This document shows positions 7,493-16,954 of a stretch of 64,000 nucleotides of DNA, one piece after another (the stretch's first letter is position 1; each line of letters opens with the position of its first letter). The notes below the pieces were generated by a model. The model saw only the letters and a program-made list of their open reading frames with translations, made no database searches and was not told the DNA's origin. The DNA is from JAVVHE01 sp038238915 (GTDB lineage Bacteria; Pseudomonadota; Alphaproteobacteria; Sphingomonadales; Sphingomonadaceae). The translations under genes were made by a program, and so were the position numbers. The DNA is taken from NCBI GenBank assembly GCA_038238915.1, contig JBBSFH010000011.1, positions 54,060 through 118,059 on the forward strand, written 5' to 3'.

Positions 7493-9426
7493 ACAGGCAC
7501 CGTCGGCGGAGCGGCGGCGGCTTTGGCGGCGGCATCGGCAGCGGCCTCGGCGGCGCGTTCGGCCGCGTCGCGCCGCCATTGCTCGGCGAGTGCACGCTGT
7601 CTCCGATCGCCTTCGACCGTCTGCAGGCTGGCGAGTGCGGCTGCGGGCTCGAACAAATAGGTCATGACATCACGCGCGATCGGCGCGCACACCACGCCGC
7701 CGTGACCACCATGTTCCACCAGCACGCTCATCGCGTAGCGCGGCGCGTCCGCGGGCGCGTAGCAGATGAACCACGCATGGTCGCGCAGCGACCATGCGAG
7801 AGACTGATCCTTCCGGACGCCGTGGCGTCGTTCGGCGGCGCTGATGTTGCGGACCTGCGCGGTGCCGGTCTTGGCCGCCATCTGGAAATCCTGCCCCAGT
7901 TTCGCCCGCTTGGCGGTGCCGTGGTTCACCACATCGATCATGCCTTGGCGAACCAGTGCGAGATGCTCCTCGGGTAGTGTCAACGCGGGCGCGGGCGTGG
8001 GCGGCCCGTTGACGATCAGGCGCGGCATGACCGTGCGCCCGCTAGCCACGCGCGCGGTCATCACCGCGAGTTGTAGCGGATTGGCGGCGACATAGCCTTG
8101 GCCGATCGCGCAGGAGAGCGTTTCGCCGGGCAGCCAGCGCTTGTCGTAGCGCGCCAGTTTCCAGGCTTCGTCGGGGATGATGCCTTTGCGCTGGCCGCCG
8201 ATCGGCAACGCGTAGCGCGCGCCCATGCCGAGTTCCCGTCCCGCCTGTGCGATCGCATTGATGCCCGCCAGACGGCCGAAGTGATAGAAATAGACGTCGC
8301 AACTCTGGATGAGGCCGGTGCGGAGGTTGACCGATCCGTGGCCGCGTTTGAGGTGGCAGTGGAACACGCGCCCGCCAAAGCTGTAACCGCCGTTGCAGTG
8401 CACCGTCTGATCGGGCGAGATGCCTGCGCCCAGGATCGCGAGCGCGGTTACCGGCTTGAACGTCGATCCCGGCGGGTAAACGCCGCCGACGCATTTATCG
8501 ATCAGTGGATGCCGCGGGTCGCTCTGCGCCGCCGCCCACATCGTCTGCGTGATGCCGTTGGAAAACGCATTGGGATCATAGGCGGGCATCGAGACCATCG
8601 CCAGAATGTCACCGGTCCAGCAGTCCATCACCACGACACTGGCCGATTCGGCCCCGATGCGGCGCGCGGTATAGTCCTGCAGATCGCGGTCGATCGTCAG
8701 GCGCACCGTATGCCCCTGCGTATCGGGCAGCGTTTCGAGCGCGCGCACCGGATGGCCTCCCGCGGTCACTTCCTCGCGGCGTGCGCCCGGCTTGCCGCGC
8801 AGCACCGGATCGAGCGCCTTCTCGACGCCTTCCTTGCCCACCTTGAACCCCGGCAGCAGCAGCAGACGATCATGCGTGCGCGCATATTCCGTGTGGGTGG
8901 GCGCAGCCATGTAGCCCATCAGGTGGGCATAGGGCGCGCCGCCCGGGTAAGCGCGCGCGAAACCGCGCACCGGGCGCACTCCGGGGAGTTCCGGCATCCG
9001 CACGTTGATCGCCGCGAACGTCTCCCAACTCAGATCGTCCTTGATCTCCACGGGCAGGTACTTGGGCCGTCCATCCATATCGTCCCGGATGCGCGCGAGA
9101 TCGGCGGGCGTCAGCGGCACGAGCACCGCGAGCCGCGCGAGGATCGCCTCCACATCGCCCGCCTCGTCCGGCTGCATTTCGAGACGGTAGGCGGGCCGGT
9201 TCATCGCCAGTGGCTTGCCCGCGCGATCGACGATCCAGCCGCGCCGCGGCGCGATCAGTCGCAGCGCCACGCGGTTGCCTTCGGCCAGAAGCTTGTATTT
9301 CTCCCCCTCGCTGACCGCTAGCTGGAGGAGGCGCGCACCTAGCAGCAGGCCGACCGCGCCCTGGCCAGCGCCAAGCAGCAGCGCGCGGCGCGCGAAGCTC
9401 TGCTGCTGGATCGCGTTCGAATTCAT
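7489..9426 (-). CDS. mrdA: Penicillin-binding protein 2 (peptidoglycan DD-transpeptidase)
   Basis: This is the class B PBP that cross-links the glycan made by RodA during cell elongation. The ATG at 9426 yields 645 aa starting MNSNAIQQQSFARRALL, with one N-terminal membrane helix and a dimerisation/pedestal domain. The transpeptidase domain has the SxxK motif in PPGSTFKPVTAL, the SxN-type motif SCD and the KTGTAQ motif. The start overlaps the mreD stop by one base and the stop overlaps the rodA start. The C-terminus has an Ala-rich tail (AAAEAAADAAAKAAAA-type). Confidence 0.95.
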   Translation of the reverse strand: MNSNAIQQQSFARRALLLGAGQGAVGLLLGARLLQLAVSEGEKYKLLAEGNRVALRLIAPRRGWIVDRAGKPLAMNRPAYRLEMQPDEAGDVEAILARLAVLVPLTPADLARIRDDMDGRPKYLPVEIKDDLSWETFAAINVRMPELPGVRPVRGFARAYPGGAPYAHLMGYMAAPTHTEYARTHDRLLLLPGFKVGKEGVEKALDPVLRGKPGARREEVTAGGHPVRALETLPDTQGHTVRLTIDRDLQDYTARRIGAESASVVVMDCWTGDILAMVSMPAYDPNAFSNGITQTMWAAAQSDPRHPLIDKCVGGVYPPGSTFKPVTALAILGAGISPDQTVHCNGGYSFGGRVFHCHLKRGHGSVNLRTGLIQSCDVYFYHFGRLAGINAIAQAGRELGMGARYALPIGGQRKGIIPDEAWKLARYDKRWLPGETLSCAIGQGYVAANPLQLAVMTARVASGRTVMPRLIVNGPPTPAPALTLPEEHLALVRQGMIDVVNHGTAKRAKLGQDFQMAAKTGTAQVRNISAAERRHGVRKDQSLAWSLRDHAWFICYAPADAPRYAMSVLVEHGGHGGVVCAPIARDVMTYLFEPAAALASLQTVEGDRRQRALAEQWRRDAAERAAEAAADAAAKAAAAPPTVPV

Positions 9427-9953
9427 CACTGGATCCCGATAATTCGCTGTGTCCACGCCGCCAACCGCGCCACCGCAGGCAGGATCGCCCAACTGAGGAG
9501 CGTCTGTGCGACGAGCAGTCCCGGATCGCGTGGCGGCCCGATCAATCCCGCAAGGCCAACCGCAAGCGCCTGATAGACCGCGATCACCAGTCCCGCCAGC
9601 AGCCAATCGAGTGCGAACGGGCGCGGCCCTGCCCATATCCCGCCCGCGCCCAGCAGCAGCGCCAGCAGCGGCATCAGCGTGGCGTTGATCCCGAGCGGCG
9701 TTGCCATCGCAAGATCGCTTGCCACGCCCACCAGCAGCGCCGCCCATGGCGGCATCAGACGCGGCTGGTAGACGCTCCACACCATAACGCACAGCAGCGG
9801 CAACAGCGGCACCACGGGAGCAGGTGCCAGCATCGGTGCTGCAACCGCCACGCACGCCGCGAGCGCGACGAGCAGCGGGAGCGCGCGCCGCCATCGGATA
9901 GGCCCGCGCGGCAATCGCTGATCGCTGATGAGGTCGGGCCAGGGCTGGCTCAT
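9426..9953 (-). CDS. mreD: Rod shape-determining protein MreD
   Basis: MreD is the small polytopic membrane partner of MreC and PBP2. The start at 9953 (MSQPWPDLISD) overlaps the mreC stop as ATGA and gives 175 aa. Five or six hydrophobic segments are visible, including PPWAALLVGVASDLA and a GINATL motif. Sequence identity within this family is low, so the assignment relies on topology, length and its fixed place between mreC and mrdA. Confidence 0.9.
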   Translation of the reverse strand: MSQPWPDLISDQRLPRGPIRWRRALPLLVALAACVAVAAPMLAPAPVVPLLPLLCVMVWSVYQPRLMPPWAALLVGVASDLAMATPLGINATLMPLLALLLGAGGIWAGPRPFALDWLLAGLVIAVYQALAVGLAGLIGPPRDPGLLVAQTLLSWAILPAVARLAAWTQRIIGIQ

Positions 9954-10918
9954 GGATCGATCATCGCGGCCATGCGCACCGGGTGCGGGGGCGGCACCCC
10001 CGTTACCGCGACATCGCGCGGGGCGGTTGTGGGCATCCACGCCGCCTCGATCACCGCGAAACCAAGCGTGTCCGCGCGTGCGAGCGGGCGCGCATGTGCG
10101 GTTTCGCCCGTAATCGACGTCACGCGCGCGACCGGAATATCGGGGGCGAACAGTCCGCCCTCGCCCGAGGTAACGATGAGATCGCCCGCGCGCGGCGCGG
10201 CATCGGGGCCGGCGCCGACGAAGCGCAGCTCCGCCATTCCGCCGCCCACTCCCGCGAGCACCGCGGGCGCACCCGTGCGCAGCACGCGCACCGGCACGCG
10301 GCTTTCATTGTCGCTGACCAGCAGCACGCGCGAGGCGTGCGCCGCGACTTCGGTGACGCGCCCCAGCAGCCCGGCATCGGTGGTAACCGGCTGACCCGGG
10401 CGCACGCCCGCAGCTGCGCCCGCACTGACGATCGCGGTTTCGACGAGGCTCGCGCCGGATCCGCCCGCAACCCGCGCGACCGCGACGCGCCTGCGATCGG
10501 CTTCGGCGAAGCGCAGCAGATGTTTCAGCCGCCGGTTTTCCGCTTCGAACAGTGCGGCGCGCGCGCTCTCGCGCTGCGCGGCGGCAAGTTCGGTCTCGAG
10601 GCGGCGCGCGTGGCCCACTGCATCCCAATAATCGCCGATATCGGCGGCCGAGGCCATGATCGCACGCGCCGGGCCGCGTGCCGCGCCCCAGATCGGCGCA
10701 CTGAGCTCGAGCGCGCCCGTTCGCAATCCGGACAAGCGCTCGGGCGCAAAGCGGCTGAGCGACAGCAGTAGCAGACCGATCGCAACCGCCGCGACGCTTG
10801 CAACCACGCCCAACAGTTGACCGCGCGCTTCACGCCGCGAGCCGGTCGATCGCTTCCGTTTGGTAGGCCACGCCATCGCTTGTGCACTGCTCCACGCCCC
10901 CGCCGGGCGATGCTTCAT
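9950..10918 (-). CDS. mreC: Rod shape-determining protein MreC
   Basis: MreC is a periplasmic scaffold of the elongasome. The start at 10918 (MKHRPAGAW) overlaps the mreB stop as ATGA and gives 322 aa; an in-frame ATG 13 codons later is a possible alternative. There is one N-terminal membrane helix after a basic stretch, then a coiled-coil segment (LETELAAAQRESARAALFEA) and the two beta domains with GLLGRVTEV and VTSGEGGLFAPDIPVARV. These are standard MreC landmarks. Confidence 0.94.
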   Translation of the reverse strand: MKHRPAGAWSSAQAMAWPTKRKRSTGSRREARGQLLGVVASVAAVAIGLLLLSLSRFAPERLSGLRTGALELSAPIWGAARGPARAIMASAADIGDYWDAVGHARRLETELAAAQRESARAALFEAENRRLKHLLRFAEADRRRVAVARVAGGSGASLVETAIVSAGAAAGVRPGQPVTTDAGLLGRVTEVAAHASRVLLVSDNESRVPVRVLRTGAPAVLAGVGGGMAELRFVGAGPDAAPRAGDLIVTSGEGGLFAPDIPVARVTSITGETAHARPLARADTLGFAVIEAAWMPTTAPRDVAVTGVPPPHPVRMAAMIDP

Positions 10919-11958
10919 GCCGTCGTCAACACACCCCGGTAGATCGGATCCTCGAGCGCCTTGCCCGTGCCAAGCGCGACGCACGTCAACGGATCTTCGG
11001 CGACGCTCACATGCAGCCCGGTCGCCTCGCGGATCGCCAGATCGATGCCGTGCAGCAACGCACCGCCGCCGGTCAGCACGATGCCATGATCGACGATATC
11101 GGCCGCAAGTTCGGGTGCCGTATTCTCGAGCGCAAGGCGCACGGCCTCGATGATGGCGGCGACAGGCTCGGACACTGCTTCGGCGATCTGCTCCTGGTTG
11201 ATCAGGATTTCCTTGGGGATGCCGTTGATCAGATCGCGCCCCTTGACGAAGATCACCTTGCCTTCACCTTTGACTGGCGGGATCGCGGTGCCAACCTCTT
11301 TCTTAATGCGTTCGGCGGTCGATTCGCCGATCAGAAGATTGTAATTGCGCCGGATGAAGGAGACGATCGCCTCGTCCATCTTGTCACCGCCCACCCGCAC
11401 GCTCGACGTATAGGCGATGCCGCGCAGGCTTAGCACCGCAACTTCGGTGGTGCCGCCGCCGATATCGACCACCATCGATCCGAGCGGCTCGGTCACCGGC
11501 ATCCCCGCGCCGATCGCGGCCGCCATCGGTTCCTCGATCAGATAAACCTGGCTCGCGCCCGCGTTGGACGCCGCATCGCGGATCGCGCGGCGTTCCACTT
11601 TGGTCGAACCGCTGGGTACGCAGATGACGATTTCGGGGAACGAGGCGAACTTGCGGCTGTGGACCTTGCGGATGAAGTGATTGATCATCTGCTCGGCGAC
11701 TTCGATGTCGGCGATGACCCCGTCACGCAGCGGACGGATGGCTTCGATGTTTCCGGGCGTTCGGCCCATCATCACCTTGGCGTCATTGCCGACCGCGCGC
11801 ACGATTTTCTTGCCGCCCACGGTTTCGAGCGCAACGACACTCGGTTCGTTAAGCACGATTCCGCGGCCACGGACGTACACCAGCGTGTTCGCGGTGCCGA
11901 GATCGATCGCCATATCCTGGCTGAGGAAGTTGAAGAGACGGTTGAACATCGGAAGCAT
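10915..11958 (-). CDS. mreB: Actin-like cell shape protein MreB
   Basis: MreB filaments organise side-wall synthesis. I choose the ATG at 11958 (MLPMFNRLFNFLSQDMAIDL) because GGAG lies six bases before it, giving 347 aa, the normal length; the second Met three codons on has no such site. Actin-fold motifs are clear: AIDLGTANTLVYV (phosphate 1), VVDIGGGTTEVAVLSL (phosphate 2) and LTGGGALLHGID (adenosine). It is the first gene of mreBCD-mrdA-rodA, with about 200 bp of upstream DNA for a promoter. Confidence 0.98.
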   Translation of the reverse strand: MLPMFNRLFNFLSQDMAIDLGTANTLVYVRGRGIVLNEPSVVALETVGGKKIVRAVGNDAKVMMGRTPGNIEAIRPLRDGVIADIEVAEQMINHFIRKVHSRKFASFPEIVICVPSGSTKVERRAIRDAASNAGASQVYLIEEPMAAAIGAGMPVTEPLGSMVVDIGGGTTEVAVLSLRGIAYTSSVRVGGDKMDEAIVSFIRRNYNLLIGESTAERIKKEVGTAIPPVKGEGKVIFVKGRDLINGIPKEILINQEQIAEAVSEPVAAIIEAVRLALENTAPELAADIVDHGIVLTGGGALLHGIDLAIREATGLHVSVAEDPLTCVALGTGKALEDPIYRGVLTTA

Positions 11959-12130
11959 TGGAACTCCGGCCGAACGGATGGGTCGTGACCGGACGCTTGG
12001 GGCGCGACCTGCGCCCGACCACTTTCGTGGAGCCCGATCACGCCGGCCGAACCGCCCATTTAGCGTGTGCGGCGCACCATGGCGATGTTTATCGCCCAAA
12101 AACAAGCGTTGTTTCTAATGCCGGACACGC

Positions 12131-12152
12131 AAAAGTGCGGGAGCGCCTCCGC
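12131..12152 (-). terminator. Possible intrinsic terminator after folA
   Basis: On the minus strand, just past the folA stop, GCGGAGG-CGC-like arms form a short hairpin (12137-12152, with one bulged base) followed by GCAC and four T residues (12134-12131). The stem is short and the T run brief, so it may be weak. Confidence 0.35.
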
Positions 12153-12156
12153 GCGA

Positions 12157-12642
12157 TCAATCGCGCACAAGCGTAACGAAAGCAAAGCCGGGGCGATCGT
12201 CTTGCGCGTCATGCTCCTCGCGCGCAGTCTCGCGCCATACGCGCGGATCGGGAGCGGGGAGGAACGTGTCGCCCGGCGGCAAGGCATGGATCTGGGTCAG
12301 CTCGAAGCGGCGTGCATGCGGCAGCGCCAGCGCGCACAGTTCCGCACCGCCGATCACCATCAGCTCGGGCGCGTCGGCCACGGCCGCCAGCGCGTCCATG
12401 AGGCTGGCGATGCGTTCCGCACCGGGCGCGGACCACGCGGCATCGCGCGTCAGCACCAGATTGCGCCGTCCCGGTAGCGCGCGGCCGATCGAATCCCACG
12501 TGCGCCGCCCCATCAGCACGGGCTTGCCCAGCGTCAGAGCCTTGAAGCGTTTGAGATCGGCGGGCAGCCGCCACGGCAGCCCGCCATCGCGCCCGATCAC
12601 GCCGTTTTCCGCGCGTGCGATCACGATGACGATGGCAGTCAC
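12157..12642 (-). CDS. folA: Dihydrofolate reductase
   Basis: This enzyme reduces dihydrofolate to tetrahydrofolate with NADPH. The GTG start at 12642 overlaps the stop of the upstream transporter (GTGA) and yields 161 aa, the usual size. Family motifs are present: IVIARAENGVIGRDGGLPWRLPAD, with Trp and Asp of the folate site; KPVLMGRRTWDSIGRALPGR; VIGGAELCALAL; and the ELTQIHA segment. It is read from the same strand as the EamA gene. Confidence 0.96.
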   Translation of the reverse strand: MTAIVIVIARAENGVIGRDGGLPWRLPADLKRFKALTLGKPVLMGRRTWDSIGRALPGRRNLVLTRDAAWSAPGAERIASLMDALAAVADAPELMVIGGAELCALALPHARRFELTQIHALPPGDTFLPAPDPRVWRETAREEHDAQDDRPGFAFVTLVRD

Positions 12643-13514
12643 GTGCGCCGTGCGGTGAGTGCGAAGGCAACCCCCGCCCCGGTTAGCGCCGCACCGCCCA
12701 CCGACCAGGCAGTCCACGCGAAACCCTCGAACCAGCTTGTGAGTATCATTGCGATCACGGGAGTGATCATGTTCACATAGGCCGCGCGGCCCGCGCCGAT
12801 CTGCCGGATGAGCGGGTAGTAGAATAGGAACGCGATCACGGTCGCGACGAGCGCCATGAAGGCAAGCCCTGCGATGTAGCTTGGCGTGAAACTGAACACC
12901 GGCGGGCCGGCGGTGATCCACGCGACCACGATATCGAACAGCGCGCCGTAGCCGAGTGCGGCGGCGAGCAGCGCGAGGAAAGGCAGCCGTCGCCCCAGCG
13001 GCCCCGCCTGCGCGACATTGGCGGTGGACGCGCACAGCATGCCTGCGACTGCGAGACCGAGCCCGATCACCCCCGAACGCGAAAGTGCAAGCTGATCGTG
13101 GAACATGAGACCCACCCCCACAACGCCGACCAGCGATCCGCCAAGGAAACGCGGAGTCGGGCGGTGGCCGAGGAAGGCCCAAGCGAGGAGCGCGTTGGGG
13201 ACGAACATCAGCGCGAATACCACCGCGACCAGCCCCGAGGCGACGCGCGCCTCGGCGGCGTAGACGAGGTTGAAGTTGAGCACGAACTGCGCGACGCCAA
13301 TCGCGGCCGCGAGCAATTGCCCGCGCCGCCCGAGCGCGCTCGGCTGGCCGGTTAGGCGCACATAGGCACCGAGCGCCAGCGCCGCGAGCACGAAGCGCCA
13401 CGCGACCGACCATGCGCCGGGAACCTGCGCGATCTGATCGCGAATGACGATCCAGGTGCACCCCCAGATCGCCGCAATCACCAGGAACCGCCCAAGCTGC
13501 GGGCGCGTCATCAT
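12639..13514 (-). CDS. EamA/DMT-family transporter
   Basis: This 291-aa inner-membrane protein has ten hydrophobic helices in two EamA halves. Typical features are the opening AAIWGCTWIVIRDQIAQ, VFALMFVPNALLAWAFLGHR at the end of the first half, and NMITPVIAMILTSW in the second. Substrates of this family range from amino acids to nucleobases and cannot be set here. It forms a two-gene unit with folA through a 4-bp overlap; I see no functional link. Confidence 0.9.
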   Translation of the reverse strand: MMTRPQLGRFLVIAAIWGCTWIVIRDQIAQVPGAWSVAWRFVLAALALGAYVRLTGQPSALGRRGQLLAAAIGVAQFVLNFNLVYAAEARVASGLVAVVFALMFVPNALLAWAFLGHRPTPRFLGGSLVGVVGVGLMFHDQLALSRSGVIGLGLAVAGMLCASTANVAQAGPLGRRLPFLALLAAALGYGALFDIVVAWITAGPPVFSFTPSYIAGLAFMALVATVIAFLFYYPLIRQIGAGRAAYVNMITPVIAMILTSWFEGFAWTAWSVGGAALTGAGVAFALTARRT

Positions 13515-13524
13515 TGGGGCCGCC

Positions 13525-14535
13525 TCACAACGCCGCGAGCGCGTGCGTCATGGCCTCGATGTGCGCGTCGGACGTATCCCACGCGACAACGATCCGTCCC
13601 GCATGGGGTCCGTCCGCACCCCAATCGTAGAACTCGAAGCCCTGCGCGCGAAGTGCGGCGGCGCCGTGCGCGCCGAGATCGACGAACACCTCGTTCGCCT
13701 GCACCGGGTGCAGCAGCCGCGCGCCCGCCGCCGCGCCGAGCCGCGCCGCTCCCGCGTTTGCCGCTTGCGCGTTGCGTGCCCAAACGCCGCTTTCGATCAT
13801 CGCGATCAGCTCGGCCGCACGGAAGCGCCCCTTCGAAGGCGTTTGCCCGGCGCGCTTGCGGCGGAACGCAACTTCCTGCGCGAAGGCGGAATCGAACAGC
13901 ACCAGCGCTTCCGCGCCCATGCCGCCGTTCTTGATGCAGCCGAGCGCGAGCGCGTCCACCCCCGCGCGCCACGTGATGTCTGCGGGAGAACAGCCCAGGT
14001 GGACGAGCGCGTTGGCAAAGCGAGCGCCATCCATGTGCACCCGCCAGCCGCGCGCGTGCGCCGCGCCTGTGAGCGACGCCACTTCGTCGGGCGTGTACAC
14101 CGTGCCGCTCTCCGTCGCCTCGCTGAGCGATAGAGCGCGCACCGGGCTTTCATGCACGTCGCCGCGCAGCCGCGCGATCTCGGCCGAAAGCGCGTCCGGG
14201 GAAAGTTTGCCGTGCGTGCCCGCCACCGGTCGCAGCTTCAGGCCCCCACCGAAAAACTCGGGCGCGCCGCATTCGTCGGTATTGATATGCGCATGGCGCT
14301 CGCACAGCACCGCGCCGTAGGGCGGGCAAAGCGCGGCGAGCGCAAGGCTGTTGGCGGCGGTGCCGGTGCCCACCGCGAACGCACGGCAAGGTGCGCCGAA
14401 CCAGTCCGATAGCACGCCATCCAATCGCGCCGACCACGCATCCGCGTCATACGCGTGGCCGGGCGTATTCGCCGCCGCCACCGCCGCCATCGCCTCGGGG
14501 CACACGCCCGCCGCATTGTCCGATTGAAATCGCAT
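13525..14535 (-). CDS. ltaE: Low-specificity L-threonine aldolase-type PLP enzyme
   Basis: The predicted reaction is cleavage of threonine or allo-threonine to glycine and acetaldehyde. The start at 14535 (MRFQSDNAAG) gives 336 aa, the normal length; the upstream extension in frame lacks family similarity. PLP fold-type I marks include AVGTGTAANSLAL, HINTDECGAPEFF, the HMDGARFANA segment near residue 170 and ALGCIKNGGMGAEAL, where Lys202 is the likely Schiff-base lysine. It is next to the EamA gene, with a 10-bp gap, and divergent from the TMEM175 gene. Confidence 0.88.
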   Translation of the reverse strand: MRFQSDNAAGVCPEAMAAVAAANTPGHAYDADAWSARLDGVLSDWFGAPCRAFAVGTGTAANSLALAALCPPYGAVLCERHAHINTDECGAPEFFGGGLKLRPVAGTHGKLSPDALSAEIARLRGDVHESPVRALSLSEATESGTVYTPDEVASLTGAAHARGWRVHMDGARFANALVHLGCSPADITWRAGVDALALGCIKNGGMGAEALVLFDSAFAQEVAFRRKRAGQTPSKGRFRAAELIAMIESGVWARNAQAANAGAARLGAAAGARLLHPVQANEVFVDLGAHGAAALRAQGFEFYDWGADGPHAGRIVVAWDTSDAHIEAMTHALAAL

Positions 14536-14614
14536 CGGGTCCGGATGCGTGGCGGGGGAGGGAGCGTCAACCCTCGGCTGGTCCGAACCGCATGTGTCGC
14601 ATAGCATGGCTGCC

Positions 14615-15262
14615 ATGTCCGATCCGGCCTCGCGCACGCGTCACAATCTCGATCGGCTGGTCTTCTTTTCCGACGCGGTGTTCGCGATTGCGATCACACT
14701 GCTGGTGATCGATCTGCGCGTGCCCGACCGGCTACCCGCGCTGACCAATGCGGGACTGACGCAAGCGCTGGGTGAGATCGTCCCCGCGCTGATCGGCTTT
14801 GTCCTGAGCTTCACCGTGGTCGGTGTGTTCTGGGCAAGCCATCACCGCGCGTTCGGCCTGCTCGCGCGCAGCGATGAACGACTGTTGCGGCGCAATCTTC
14901 TTTTCCTGTTCACGATCGCGATCATGCCGTTCCCGACCGCGCTGCTGAGCCGCTACCAGCCGTTCCCGATCGCCCAGCAAATCTATACCGGCGCGCTGTT
15001 TATGGCCGCAATGTTGCAACTTCGCCTGTTCCGCCTCGCGCTCGCGCCCGGCCGCTATCTCGCGGCCGATGTCGATCGGCACGAGGCGGCGCGCATCGTG
15101 CGCCGCGCCTGGGCGGTGCCGATCGGTCCCGCGCTCGCCTTCGCGGTGGCGACGTTCACACGCTCGCCGTTCAGCATGATGGCGCTGATCACCATGCCAT
15201 TGGTGATCCGCATCGCCGAGGCGGAGCCATGGCGCAAACGTCAGCCGTTGGCGTCAGGCTGA
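14615..15262 (+). CDS. TMEM175-type potassium channel family protein
   Basis: The 215-aa membrane protein begins MSDPASRTRHNLDRLVFFSD; a Met three codons earlier (14606) is also possible. The signature VFFSDAVFAIAITLLVIDLR matches the first helix of TMEM175/DUF1211 channels, in which this helix lines the K+ pore. Four to five more helices follow, including FVLSFTVVGVFWASHHRAFG. Its end overlaps the convergent maiA end by 22 bp. Ion selectivity is inferred from the family only. Confidence 0.85.
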   Translation: MSDPASRTRHNLDRLVFFSDAVFAIAITLLVIDLRVPDRLPALTNAGLTQALGEIVPALIGFVLSFTVVGVFWASHHRAFGLLARSDERLLRRNLLFLFTIAIMPFPTALLSRYQPFPIAQQIYTGALFMAAMLQLRLFRLALAPGRYLAADVDRHEAARIVRRAWAVPIGPALAFAVATFTRSPFSMMALITMPLVIRIAEAEPWRKRQPLASG

Positions 15263-15870
15263 CGCTCGGGTCGCGCGGCCTGAAAGGGGGCGAGCGCGCA
15301 CAGCGCTGCATCAGCAGCGACGAGGCGCGGAAAGCGAGCGAGGTCCACACCAAAGCGGCGCGCGTTCATCATCTGCGGCACGAGGCACACGTCCGCGAGC
15401 GTCACGCTGTCCGCCAGCAGATATGGCCCATCGCCCGCCATCGCCTCGAGCGCCGCGAAACCTTCGGCGATCCAGTGCGCCGCCCATTCGTTAGTCGCGG
15501 ACTGATCCGCTCCGAACCGGGCGTGCAAGTATCGAAGCACCGACAGATTGCCGAGCGGGTGGACATCGCACGCGATGATCTGCGCGGCCGAGCGCACCCG
15601 CGCGCGCGCTGCGGGATCGGCGGGGAGCAGTGGCGGCGCGGGGTGGGTGTCTTCGAGATAGTCGATGATCGCGAGCGATTGGGCGATCACGATCTCGCCG
15701 TCCACGAGCAGCGGCACGCGCGCCTGTGGGTTGTAGACGCGGTAGTCGGGCGCGATCTGGGCATTGTCGCGCAGGTTCACCGGGCGGCTCTCGTAGGCGA
15801 TACCCTTCAGCGCGAGCGTGATGCGCACGCGGTATGCGGCGGACGAGCGCCAATAGCCGTAGAGGATCAC
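15241..15870 (-). CDS. maiA: Maleylacetoacetate isomerase (zeta-class glutathione S-transferase)
   Basis: This enzyme isomerises maleylacetoacetate to fumarylacetoacetate in tyrosine/homogentisate breakdown, using glutathione. The GTG start at 15870 overlaps the stop of the FAA hydrolase gene. The 209-aa protein opens with ILYGYWRSSAAYRVRITLAL, the zeta-class active-site stretch with SS in place of the more common SSCS form. It continues with YNPQARVPLLVDG, IAQSLAIIDYLEDTHP and the C-terminal LADVCLVPQMMNARRFGVD. It is paired with the next enzyme of the pathway. Confidence 0.92.
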   Translation of the reverse strand: MILYGYWRSSAAYRVRITLALKGIAYESRPVNLRDNAQIAPDYRVYNPQARVPLLVDGEIVIAQSLAIIDYLEDTHPAPPLLPADPAARARVRSAAQIIACDVHPLGNLSVLRYLHARFGADQSATNEWAAHWIAEGFAALEAMAGDGPYLLADSVTLADVCLVPQMMNARRFGVDLARFPRLVAADAALCALAPFQAARPERQPDANG

Positions 15871-16868
15871 GCCCCGTGCCGCGCCACGGTTTGTTCGATC
15901 GCGCCGAAGATGCTTCGCCCGTGCGTGTCCAGCATCTCGATGCGAACCGTATCGTCGAACTTGAGGAACGGCGTTCGGGGCGCACCCTCGGCGATGGTCT
16001 CGATCATCCGCACCTCGGCGAGACAGGCATAGCCGGGACCGCCCTGCGCGATCGGGCGTGCGGGCGCCCCGTCTACCTTGTTCGACACCGTGCCCGAGCC
16101 GACGATCGCCCCGGCACCGAGCGCGCGCGTGCGCGCGGCGTGCGCGATCAGTTCGGGGAAACCGAAAACCATATCCTGTCCCGCGTCCGGATAACCGAAC
16201 GCGATACCATTGATCGCCGAGCGCAACGGCAAATGGACACGGGCACCGTCCCACGCCGCGCCGAGTTCGTCGGGCGTGACCGCGATGGGGGAGAAGCCGG
16301 TGGCGGGTTTGGACTGGTAGAAGCCGAAGCCCTTGGCGAGTTCGCCCGGGATCAGGTTGCGCAACGACCAGTCGTTGACGAGCACCACGAGGCGGATGCG
16401 GTCAGCCGCAGCGTGGGCATCGGTGCCCATCGCCACGTCGTCGACGATCACCGCGACCTCGGCCTCCAGATCGATGCCATGCGCTTCGTCGACGAACGGC
16501 ACTGGCCCGACGGGCGCGCAAAAATCGTCCGAACCGCCTTGGTAGACGAGCGGATCGGTCCAGAAGCTCGGCGGAAGTTCGGCTCCGCGCGCTCGGCGGA
16601 CGAGTTCGACATGGTTCACATAGGCCGAGCCATCGACCCACTGATACGCGCGCGGCAACGGGGACAGGCACCGTGCGGGATCGAACGCACGCCCGCCGCC
16701 CGCCTCGATCGCACGCGCGGCGACGCGGAGCACGGGTTCGGCCGACTGCCAGTCATCGAGCGCGGCCTGCATCGTGCGGACCGGGGCTTCATCGCAGCGG
16801 CCAAGATCGCGTGAGACGATCAGCAGCCGACCATCGCGCGATCCGTCGCGAAGCGTCGCTAGTTTCAT
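15867..16868 (-). CDS. fahA: Fumarylacetoacetate hydrolase family protein, probable fumarylacetoacetase
   Basis: The likely reaction is hydrolysis of fumarylacetoacetate to fumarate and acetoacetate, the last step of homogentisate breakdown. The start at 16868 (MKLATLRDGSRDG) gives 333 aa. Family features are DLEAEVAVIVDDV for the metal-binding acidic residues, VLVNDWSLRNLIPGELAKGFG and the GSGTVSNK stretch. The translationally coupled downstream gene is maiA, which supports this role over other FAA-family hydrolases. The homogentisate dioxygenase gene is not in the window. Confidence 0.88.
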   Translation of the reverse strand: MKLATLRDGSRDGRLLIVSRDLGRCDEAPVRTMQAALDDWQSAEPVLRVAARAIEAGGGRAFDPARCLSPLPRAYQWVDGSAYVNHVELVRRARGAELPPSFWTDPLVYQGGSDDFCAPVGPVPFVDEAHGIDLEAEVAVIVDDVAMGTDAHAAADRIRLVVLVNDWSLRNLIPGELAKGFGFYQSKPATGFSPIAVTPDELGAAWDGARVHLPLRSAINGIAFGYPDAGQDMVFGFPELIAHAARTRALGAGAIVGSGTVSNKVDGAPARPIAQGGPGYACLAEVRMIETIAEGAPRTPFLKFDDTVRIEMLDTHGRSIFGAIEQTVARHGA

Positions 16869-16954
16869 GGGCAACGGGTAAGCCCGAAGACCCTCCCGCC
16901 ACAAGGCCGTGGCAGCGCAGTCAGGCGATGTGCAGCCCTGTCCTGCGGTGCGCG